Position numbers and translations under genes: made by a program. A stretch of DNA of 64,000 nucleotides from Chrysopilus asiliformis (lineage: Eukaryota; Arthropoda; Insecta; Diptera; Rhagionidae): positions 48,100,184 to 48,164,183 of the forward strand of contig OZ035961.1 of the NCBI GenBank assembly GCA_964034945.1, in the 5' to 3' direction. Every line of letters starts with the position of its first letter. Within the stretch, counting starts at the first letter, position 1. Shown here piece by piece: positions 56,410 through 64,000 of the stretch. The notes below the pieces were generated by a model. That model was not told the DNA's origin. It saw only the letters and a program-made list of their open reading frames with translations, and did no database searches.

Positions 56410-57615
56410 TTAAGAAGTTAAAAAATTCCCAATCCTCTATGCAAATCAAACTTATTCTGCAAAAATTTCCAAAATGACGTGCTTGATCCAAACTCTGTAA
56501 CATCCGGACGATCTAGTAGGAGGCAGGGTGGCACGCTTGAGGTTAACGGCTTAGCTCGCCGGATGGGGAGGGGTTCTTGCTCACCTCTAGCTACTACCTC
56601 GATGGTACATAAAAAAATCGTGCCAATGAAAATATTCTTCATCTTCAAACCAAACTAAAAGGAGGGGGAAGGGAAAGGAGGGTTAAAACAATTTTGTGAA
56701 AACCTTGGCTCGTTCTATCATCGTCAGGTATTGTGTACCTGCCCCAAACCTGGGACCTTAGCGCACACACGCATATTTAATTCGCTGAAAATATTTAAAA
56801 TTTTCCAAATAAAATTCATATGTAATTTAACCGTGTCCAAAAGACAATCATTTATTGAAAATAATTTAATTAAAAAAAACAATCATTGTGTTCAAAGATA
56901 ATAAATTAAAAAGTATTACAAAAATTTATTTATAAATAATAAAGAAAATAAATGCAAAATAATCTAACTAAAAATATAAGCATTTTAACCAAATAAAAAT
57001 ATACTAAAAGTTAATAAAATTATGCAAAAGAAATCAAACCAAAAATTAAAGCAAATAAGCCTAAATAAAAATTTGCGAAACTAAAAATTAAACAAATTAA
57101 AAGCATAAATAAATTAGTACCACAAACTAAAAAGAATTTTCACGACATAAAGCGAAGAAAAATACCAAGTTTGACAAAACATAAAAATACGGAGAATTCT
57201 TTGAGCTCAGAGAATAATAAGTCGACGCATAAATATCTCGCTAAAATAAATATTGCAATTTGATGTGGTATTAATTGCACATTAAACTTTACAAAAAAAA
57301 TTCAAATCGAAATATTTGAATAAAAGTTCAACTGTTAAATTACTAAATTTGATATTAACGTTTTTTTTTTAAATGTTGAATAAATGTTCCAAACGGGAAC
57401 GATCGACGAAGCAGCAATCGTTTCAAAGAAAAAAGTTCGAACGTTCCAGACCTGTCCGTTGAGCTTTTGTTTGTGTAATAAATCGTTCCAACGGATTTTT
57501 CAAGAGGACGAAGAACAATGAACTGCGAGCGACAATACCTTCTTTCTGATTTCCCGCGTAAATTAAATTTAGCGTTTTAGCGTCTTAAACGACTTAAGCG
57601 CACCCAAAAACAATA
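56410..57615. other. Intergenic, AT-rich; one repeat-like ORF fragment
   Basis: A minus-strand frame from 56648 starts MKMKNIFIGTIFLC, then EVVARGEQEPLPIRRA, resembling the frame at 4879. The rest is very AT-rich, with no supported gene. Confidence 0.35.
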
Positions 57616-57958
57616 CAGAGGGTCACAAAATTGAAGGCACAAGCAATAGATTACTTAACTTAGTACATATACCTTCTTCCTTATGGGTATATTTAGTATT
57701 TTTTTCTAGTTTTGTATTTAATGTATATCCATAACACAAATTACATTCACCAACACCAATTTTAACAAACCTTAGTTAAGTAAACAGTAAAAATACCGTT
57801 AGTACTGAGAACTGGTCGACACAAAATTAAAGGCACAAGCAATTGTATTGCTTCATCAGCTGTACATGTGTAGTACCAATTGCAGTGATCTGTTATTTTA
57901 TCAAGTGTTAATTTATTCTGTAAGGTTTTGGCAGTTGCGTGTAGCAGATAAACAGTAA

Positions 57959-58625
57959 CAGCCTTATTAATAAACGTTAGTTAATTTTTATCAATGGTTT
58001 ACGCAGTGGATAACTCGAAATTCTTATTAATAAAAAATTTTAAGAGTTAACTGACGTTAGTTAACTTTGTGTTAGCTAACATACCGATTTCCTCGAGTTA
58101 AGGAGTTGATAACTCTTGACGGCGCATAACTCTTGCAAAAAAGACTGGAAGAAGCAATGATCCATTAAAAAAATGCAATTTATGTTGTTTTATTATATTA
58201 CCTTATCACTTGAACACCAATTTTCTGATCGCTTTCCTTCAATTTTTAAATTTTCCACTTTTAATTACTTTGCAGTGAATCACAATTAAAATAAAAACAT
58301 TAATTTCACTCCTATTTTAATATTGTCTCCAAGGAAACGGATTTAAAAAACCAAAATATGACTTATTTTAATATCGTCTCCAAGGAAACGGATTTAAAAA
58401 ACCAAAATTTGACTTAAATGTAAAAGATTTTCGTATTTTTTGGTACAATTCGGCACAAGGGTTGCCGTATTCCAGCGAAATTTTTAAATAAAATACGAGT
58501 TAGCTATTATATGGAGGAAATTTTTTTATTAATAAGAATAGTTATCTAATGGATAAGTTTGCTATCTCGGAGTTAGTTAGCACATGAGTTATCTCCGTGT
58601 TAGGGATTTTTTATTAATAAGGCTG
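57959..58625. mobile_element. Harbinger-like MITE in the Tc1 leader (TSD TAA)
   Basis: The ends CAGCCTTATTAATAAA and TTTATTAATAAGGCTG are inverted, with TAA outside (57956-57958, 58626-58628). The interior repeats GTTAACT words and contains a ~52-bp tandem duplication (GTCTCCAAGGAAACGGATTT twice, 58326 and 58376). It ends 33 bp before the transposase ATG. Confidence 0.8.
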
Positions 58626-58658
58626 TAAATATTTGAACATAAAGTTAAAATTAGTAAA

Positions 58659-59678
58659 ATGAGAAAAGAAACTACTGTAGAAGAAAGACAATTAATTGTA
58701 AAACTCGTTTGCCAAGGTAAAACGTATCGCGAAGTGGGTGAAATTATTAACAGATCATTTTCGACGGTACGTACGGTAATCAATAAGTGGAAAAATGATG
58801 GTACACTCATAAATAAGACTGGTCGAGGAAGAAAAAAAATACTTTCATCAGCCGACGAAAAATATATCAACCGAATAATTCAGAAAAACCCGGCCAAAAG
58901 CATAAATAATTTAACAGCCGAAGTTTCTTCCATGATTGAAAAGCCAATTTCAAAAGAGACAGTCAGAAGGACACTTCGTAAATCTGGATTTAATGGTAGA
59001 ATCGCCCGCAAAAAACCTTTGATTTCTGATATCAACCGCAAAAAAAGGCTTACTTTTGCAAAAGAGTACCAAAATCGTGATTTACACTTTTGGAATAACG
59101 TGATATTCAGCGATGAGAGCAAGTACAACATTTTTGGCTCGGATGGGAAAAGGATCGTTTGGAGAAAACCAAATACCGCAATGAATAAGGAAAACTTATG
59201 CCCTACTGTGAAACATGGAGGTGGTAACGTAATGGTGTGGGGCTGTATGGCAGCAGGTGGAGTTGGCAAATTGGTTTTTATTGAAAATACAATGGATAAA
59301 TTTCAATATTTAGACATTTTAAAACAAAACCTGAAAACCAGTGCCTCAAAATTAGGCCTAGCTGATGTTTTTTGGTTTCAGCAAGACAACGACCCAAAAC
59401 ACACAGCAGAAATTGTTAAGCTATGGTTGCTGTATAATACACCAAAACAGTTAAAAACACCACCACAATCACCGGATTTAAATCCTATTGAACATTTGTG
59501 GGCAATATTGGAAAAACGTATACGCCAGTACCCTATATCAAGTAAAAATATGCTGAAATCCATTATTTCCCAAGAATGGAATAAAATAACACCAGACGTA
59601 ACAGCAAAATTGGTCGAGAGTATGCCCAGGCGTTTGCAGGAGGTCATTAAAGCCAAAGGATATCCTACAAGATATTAA
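58659..59678 (+). CDS. Tc1-family transposase (DD34E), intact
   Basis: 339 aa, the usual Tc1 length, starting at the first in-frame ATG after the leader. Residues about 1-110 form the paired-like DNA-binding domain: EERQLIVKLVCQGKTYREVG, then STVRTVINKWK, a GRGRKK AT-hook-like linker and a second helix-turn-helix (TAEVSSMIEKPISKETVRRT). The catalytic domain has FSDESKYNIFG (first Asp), WFQQDNDPKHTA (second Asp) and SPDLNPIEHLW (Glu), with 34 residues between the last two, and the GGGNVMVWGCMAAGG Gly-rich box. No stops or missing key residues, so catalytic activity is plausible. The MITE in the 5' leader may affect its promoter. Confidence 0.95.
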   Translation: MRKETTVEERQLIVKLVCQGKTYREVGEIINRSFSTVRTVINKWKNDGTLINKTGRGRKKILSSADEKYINRIIQKNPAKSINNLTAEVSSMIEKPISKETVRRTLRKSGFNGRIARKKPLISDINRKKRLTFAKEYQNRDLHFWNNVIFSDESKYNIFGSDGKRIVWRKPNTAMNKENLCPTVKHGGGNVMVWGCMAAGGVGKLVFIENTMDKFQYLDILKQNLKTSASKLGLADVFWFQQDNDPKHTAEIVKLWLLYNTPKQLKTPPQSPDLNPIEHLWAILEKRIRQYPISSKNMLKSIISQEWNKITPDVTAKLVESMPRRLQEVIKAKGYPTRY

Positions 59679-59950
59679 ACAATAAAAATGCTTTGAATTA
59701 ATATGCATTTTATTCTAAATTTTGAATTTGTGCCTTTAATTTTGTGTCAGTCAAATGAAGCTTTATTGTCATTTTTTTATTTAACAAGGAAATTACTGTT
59801 ACTTTTTGTTTTTTTTCTTTATATTAATTGTAGACAAAATACATATGAATAAAATCTGTTTAAAAAAATTTAAAATTATTGTATAACTAAGCAAATAACA
59901 CATAGTATTTAGTGTATATAACTTTGTGCCTTCAATTTTGTGACCCTCTG

Positions 59951-61529
59951 TATAAGGTCGCTTCTACGATGAATTTTGTTATGCTCCTGTTTGCCTTTTT
60001 AGGAGCATTGAAAGCTTCGAGAATTTTTGTTCCACGATTCGCGCCAAATGAATAGTCGTGCAGTGAAATAAGTTTTGGCTCAAAACTGATGCGTAAATTC
60101 GGTTTCAATAGTGGAGATTTCCCGAGGCTCAATAATAATAAAATATAATAAAATTATAAATACTTTTTCTACCTTGCGCGGAAAGACTAAGTTGCAGGTT
60201 TTGGGCGGGAATTCCTACTCCGCTGGTGCCTCCAATCCAGGAAATCGTTTTTTGGCTGTTAAAGTAGATTTTAATTAATTTCACCACACTTTATCACAAA
60301 TTTAACCAAAAACCTACTCTTTCCGACGCACTAAAGAACTTTTTTTTAAAAAAAATAACTTTCAACTTCCTGGATTAAAATTACTACTTTCTGCACCTAA
60401 ACCTTTTTTGCAACTGACTTGGAATTCCTTCCAAGAAATTTCAAAATTTCAAATCAGTGGATGTAATAGATCAGATTTGTTTCATGTAATCCCTAACGAC
60501 CCTGGAGACACCTATGAACAATCTGCCTAACTAGTTTATTTAAACAAATATGTGAGGCTCACTGGTAAAGCTCAACTGTCAGTCATCATAATATAAAAAC
60601 AAAAGCATGGTAAGTACAATTTTTTTACTTTTGTTAAATTTGGGTTTAATAATAAATTTTCTTTAAAGGATCCTGATTTTTCAGATGTGAGAGAGCCATG
60701 TTCAGGCGCTGGGATAACGAGGGGACGAAGAAGATTGCAGTTTCCGGTTGAAAACACCCAGGTAAGTGACGTTGCCAATTTTTGATGTTTTCCTTACGAC
60801 GATGCTTATGCCTTCGCCTTAACTATTTTAGGTTTAGCCGAAAAAGGACGACACCAACATTCAAATCCAACCGACATCCACGGGGTAAGTCCCACCGAGG
60901 TAGAAAATTAGATTCTACCAAGGGATTTGGACGGCAAAACGGACGGCGATCTCAGATCAGAATTCTCACAGACGGACCCACGATGGACAATCGAATGGAC
61001 TTAGATAAGTGTCCCTTTGGCATTTTCGTATTCTTTGTATTAAAAAAAAACCTTTTTTTTTCCTTTCTAGGCGGATGCTACAACTCCTACAAGATAAAAT
61101 ATTTCCGGAAAACAATTTTACAAAATTTACCAAAACATCAAAATTTTGTTGGAGACCTCTAAGAAACAAACACGAGTTTCAAACGCAACATACAAGTTAA
61201 GAGATTGTAACAGGCATCGGCGAGGTCCTCTTAAGTTAAAAGATTTTTGATGTTAGAACCATCTGATAACTTTGTTTTCAAAACCGCAAAATCTATTAAA
61301 AAATACACCACAAAGGTTAAAAGGTTGACATCTCTTACATTGTTACCCAGATTACGAAATCTACTAAAATAATCTTAACTCAAGATAAGCCGTAAATCAC
61401 TCATCTGGAATCAGGGAGCGATTTTACGATCCGTGAAATTCAGTTCGCAATACTGCTTGCTGTCAAAGTAAAACTTATTTCAAGCTATCGTAATGTTGGC
61501 GAATTTGGCAAAAAAATAACGTATTTGTA
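59951..61529. other. Unclassified exon-like and retroelement-like fragments
   Basis: At 60669-60760 (+) a 31-codon open stretch (DPDFSDVREPCSGAGITRG, then LQFPVENTQ) sits between AAAG and the strong donor CAG/GTAAGT. About 70 nt later, after TATTTTAG, 60836-61030 encodes a basic stretch (FSRKRTTPTFKSNRHPRG). Frames do not join cleanly. It could be a host exon pair or gag debris; no family is recognised. Confidence 0.25.
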
Positions 61530-61920
61530 TATATGATTTCATATAGGAGTATAGTAGATTTGGTATACCGTTTGTAACGCATCGAACCAATTGTCGGACA
61601 CAAAAATAAACAAGACCAGGGTGTTTGGAAAGACAAAAGATTTTCGGAAGACAAAAGATTTTGGGAAGACAAAAAATATTGGGAAGACAAAAGATTTTGG
61701 GAAGACAAAAGATTTTGATGTCCGTTCGTCAGTCTGTCTGTTTGTCTGTTCGCCCATACGTCTGTCTGTCCATAGTACCAAAACTTTTGAAAGAATTGAG
61801 CTAGAGACTTGAAAGTCTGTACAGTTGTGTTTCTCGTAAATGGCAAGGCGAAGTTCTTGAACGGGAAAAATCGGACCATTGCTTCCCCCTCCCTCATACC
61901 CAAAAATGATTTATAAAATA
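61530..61920 (+). mobile_element. mini-me-like dispersed repeat, copy 4
   Basis: GGTATACCGTTTGTAACGC, ATCGAACCAATTGTCGGACA, GACCAGGGTGTTTGG, then a 17-bp tandem array, a GTCTGTCTG tract, GAATTGAGCTAGAGACTTG and AAAATCGGACCATTG, the same order as the other copies. Confidence 0.65.
61626..61710 (+). repeat. 17-bp tandem array GGAAGACAAAAGATTTT x5
   Basis: Five near-perfect units at the spot where the other copies of this repeat have a single AATGATAAAAGATTTTG. It is a local expansion specific to this copy; the frames GKTKDF and its antisense derive from it. Confidence 0.85.
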
Positions 61921-62079
61921 AATACCTGGGACGTTGACGTTGTACAAAGGTCACGATAAAACACACTTGTTATGAAATACTCATATCATGCAGCTCGATT
62001 GCAGCGAAGTGTGAATTCAACACCTGGTTCAAAGCATGTCGCGACGCCATCGAAACCAAAAAGACGACGTTTTCTGAAC

Positions 62080-62635
62080 GTTTTTTGAATTTACATTTCC
62101 ATCTCAGTAGCTTCGTTAATAAGCAGAACTGTCGCATTTGGGCTAATGAAAATCCAGGGACGATTATTGAAAAGCCGATGCATCCACAAAAGGTTACTCT
62201 TTGGTGTGTATTTTTTTGCTGGCGGAATCATTGGGTCGTTTGTCTTTGAAAATGATGCCGGGAATTCTTTTACGGTGAATGGTGAACGTTACCGTGTCAT
62301 GATAACCAAATTTTTATGGCCTGAATTGGATGTCGATGATTTGCGATTACAGGACGGCACCACATCCCACACAGCCAATACAGGAATGGCTTTATTGAAT
62401 GATTTATTGAATGAGAACTTCAAGTTCAGCTTTGAACTTCTTTCTTTGGAGTCATATCAAGAGTAAGGTCTATGCCAATAAGCTAACTAAAATTAAACAA
62501 TTGAAGGATGAGATAGTAAAAGGCATAAATATTCGTGGGATCGAGGAACAATTATGCACAGATGTCATCAAAATTTTGATCATCGAGTGGAGGTGTACCG
62601 CCGAAGCCTTAGCAAACATTTGAGCGATATTATCT
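62080..62635 (+). pseudogene. DD41D mariner transposase relic
   Basis: Readable pieces: VNKQNCRIWANENPGTIIE, KPMHPQKVTLWC, AGGIIGSFVFENDAGNSFTV, FLWPELDVDDLRL, QDGTTSHTANTGMALL and KSKVYANKLTKIKQLKDEI. The closest match in pattern is the transposase at 2119-2961 (WANDNP, KPMHPQRV). The second Asp survives, but the region of the third is scrambled, and several frameshifts are present. No termini recognised. Confidence 0.75.
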
Positions 62636-63035
62636 TTCACAATAATTGCCATGTGCCAAATAACCTGATTCTATCAAGAAATCAAAGAAAATTCAAAAAC
62701 TCCAAGCAATTGGAACACTCTGTATATTGGAAAACGAAAAAATAGTCATCCAATTGCATTTTGATAAATGTAATAGGCTTAACGGTTTTTCAAACTGATT
62801 CGTGCAATTTTTGAGCAAAAAGAGTAGACCATGCGAATACGTCCTAACCCTAATTAGTTGGTTAATTTTTAAAATTATGACTGGAATCTTTTCCGGAATA
62901 GCTGTCCAACAAGATTTTATTAAAAAGGAAGACGTCGATTTAACGCCGTGGTTCATTTATTTGCATCCAACAGGATTTTGTGAAAAAAAAGTTTCTAAAT
63001 AAGCATGTGAAGTTTCTTAAGGGAAAAACATATTG

Positions 63036-63839
63036 TCACCTCTATTCTTGAATACGGCGTTGGGAGCAAAAACCTAACGCGCTCGATTCGATTCGATACG
63101 CAATTGGTATTCTGGAATACAGCGGGTGCTTCGCGTTTGGTACATAAAGTATCGCATGGCAACGCACTGTCAAACATCAGCTGATTCGATTGTTTGTTCT
63201 TAATTTTGAATAAAAATGAAGTGTTTGAAGTGATCTGCTTCAGTAGCTATGGATTCTACGCTGATGTATCATTTATTGAGGCAAGAGGAGTTGAATTCGT
63301 TACGCCAGCAAAGAAATTTTTTAAGACACTCTTCAGATTTGATGAATCTCATAAATTTTTATTTGCAATTTTGTGGATTCAAAAAAGATTTCCGGTTCCG
63401 GTCGAATATATTGAATTTCCTCCCACAATAAATTCATCTCTATCGGCGACTTCCTCATATATCCCTTGGCAATGTCCGGATTGTTTTTCATTTTTGAAAT
63501 TAAAAATGCAAACTAGTCTTTGTTTGTAGTGTTTTTCTTTGCACTCCTATTTTAAGAATTTACTGTTAAAATCTTTCATTTAAACATATAATATATTTAC
63601 CTTACATTTTTGTAAACACCCAATTCAAACGTCTATGAAACGCGAGAAATTTGAAGTGAGTGATTTAACCTCAAAAAAGTGTTCCCGGCGTATTCAAGAA
63701 TAACCAAAATCGAATGCGTTGCAATGCGTTATTCCAAATCGAACGTTTATAGATACTGCGTATTCAAGAATACCGATTGCTCACGATCGAACACTAATCG
63801 AGCAAATAAACGTAACGCCGTATTCAAGAATAGAGGTGA
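63036..63839 (+). mobile_element. Harbinger-like element with N-terminal transposase fragment (3-bp flank TTG)
   Basis: TCACCTCTATTCTTGAATAC and GTATTCAAGAATAGAGGTGA are inverted ends, flanked by TTG (63033-63035, 63840-63842). The motif GTATTCAAGAATA recurs three more times in the right arm. The + strand encodes a short transposase-like N-terminus (63249-63431). There is no catalytic domain. Confidence 0.65.
63249..63431 (+). pseudogene. Harbinger-like transposase, N-terminal fragment
   Basis: 60 codons: MDSTLMYHLLRQEELNSLRQ, then RNFLRHSSDLMNL and FYLQFCGFKKDFRF, ending NILNFLPQ. 'R..LR..SD...L....F...F.F.KD.F..IL..L.P' is the start pattern of insect Harbinger nucleases. It stops there. 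A partner frame at 63194 (MKCLKC-like start in another phase) is probably a shadow. Assignment by motif resemblance only. Confidence 0.5.
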
Positions 63840-63961
63840 TTGCGACTGCAAGCGACCATGAACAACACAGAATGTCTCAATCACCTTGTGAACGAAAAAT
63901 GAAAATAAATTTCTTTATCTAAAAATTTTAGCGCGGTGAAATCGAAAACTCATAAACAACC

Positions 63962-64000
63962 ATACTAATATATAAAAATGAGTTGGTGTCTGTCTGTCTG
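63962..64000 (+). mobile_element. Start of a Helitron-like element, cut by the window end
   Basis: ACTAATATATAAAAATGAG, then TTGGTGTCTGTCTGTCTG, matches the 5' end style of the other Helitrons (TATATAAAAATG followed by TGTCTG). The rest lies outside the window. Confidence 0.45.

Larger units (their letters stand above)
57616..59950 (+). mobile_element. Tc1-like DD34E transposon with IR/DR ends and intact ORF
   Basis: The outer repeat CAGAGGGTCACAAAATTG (57616) is mirrored at 59950. A second internal repeat, ACACAAAATTAAAGGCACAA (about 57820), is mirrored by TTGTGCCTTTAATTTTGTGT (59729). This is an IR/DR arrangement as in Tc3/Sleeping Beauty-type elements. TA flanks both ends (57614-57615, 59951-59952). 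Without the 667-bp MITE in its leader the element would be about 1.66 kb, the normal size. It carries one intact transposase. Confidence 0.9.

Noticed and set aside
58589..59656. Minus-strand frames across the Tc1 transposase (58589-58870, 58880-59269, 59378-59656)
   Set aside because: They are antisense shadows of the intact transposase coding region.
61591..61812. GKTKDF repeat peptide
   Set aside because: It is a translation of the 17-bp tandem array in a mini-me-like copy.

Overview
The window is AT-rich, repeat-saturated eukaryotic chromosomal DNA, most likely from a fly (Diptera). This is inferred from GT..AG introns of only 52-60 nt, two insect-type ionotropic receptor (IR) genes, DD41D and Tc1 transposons, Helitron ends, and a dispersed repeat resembling dipteran mini-me elements (a core like GTTTGTAACGCATCGAA followed by a TCCGTCTG microsatellite). 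The species cannot be named from the sequence.

Host genes occupy little of the window. Two divergent IR genes lie on the minus strand, and both can be assembled into open frames across conventional splice sites. IR gene A has 7 exons between 32630 and 22639 and encodes 708 aa. IR gene B has 6 exons between 54364 and 49345 and encodes 755 aa. Each begins with a long first exon of exactly 1113 nt carrying a signal peptide and a variable ectodomain. Short exons for the ligand-binding lobes, pore and three membrane segments follow. Their long introns are filled with transposable elements. Two further probable host coding segments are on the plus strand: a single-pass membrane protein of unknown function (12446-13144) and the 3' exon of an unknown Asn/Lys-rich protein (44606-45588).

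Layout: 1-8140 is a cluster of Helitron, DD41D mariner, Harbinger-like and fold-back elements. 8141-12440 is mostly anonymous AT-rich DNA with a 210-bp duplication and a tRNA-derived SINE. 12446-13144 is the membrane protein gene. 13357-22493 holds transposase debris, a 15-bp satellite-like array, Harbinger derivatives and a hAT element. 22604-32630 is IR gene A with a gypsy relic, an unclassified transposon ORF and a TACTGAAA-type element in its introns. 33121-49340 is TE-rich. It includes a three-level nest (hAT containing Helitron containing a CACCCAG element) and three copies of the CACCCAG family. 49345-54364 is IR gene B, with a Helitron/MITE nest in intron 1. 54583-64000 holds a gypsy-derived inverted repeat, a piggyBac-like MITE, a Tc1 element with an intact transposase ORF, and more Harbinger and DD41D debris.

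The most unusual mobile DNA is: (i) a transposon family with CACCCAGAG termini and 2-bp target duplications that are TA, TG, TG and, for a shorter relative, CA, all pyrimidine-purine steps; (ii) three non-autonomous Harbinger-like elements that each keep only an N-terminal transposase-like exon; (iii) a two-copy element with TACTGAAA-rich flanks and a conserved small two-exon coding unit; and (iv) a DD41D element whose 5' end is duplicated in inverted orientation at its 3' side and then split by a MITE. All coordinates were read by eye. Repeat boundaries with a stated target-site duplication (TSD) are the firmest; those given as approximate are not.
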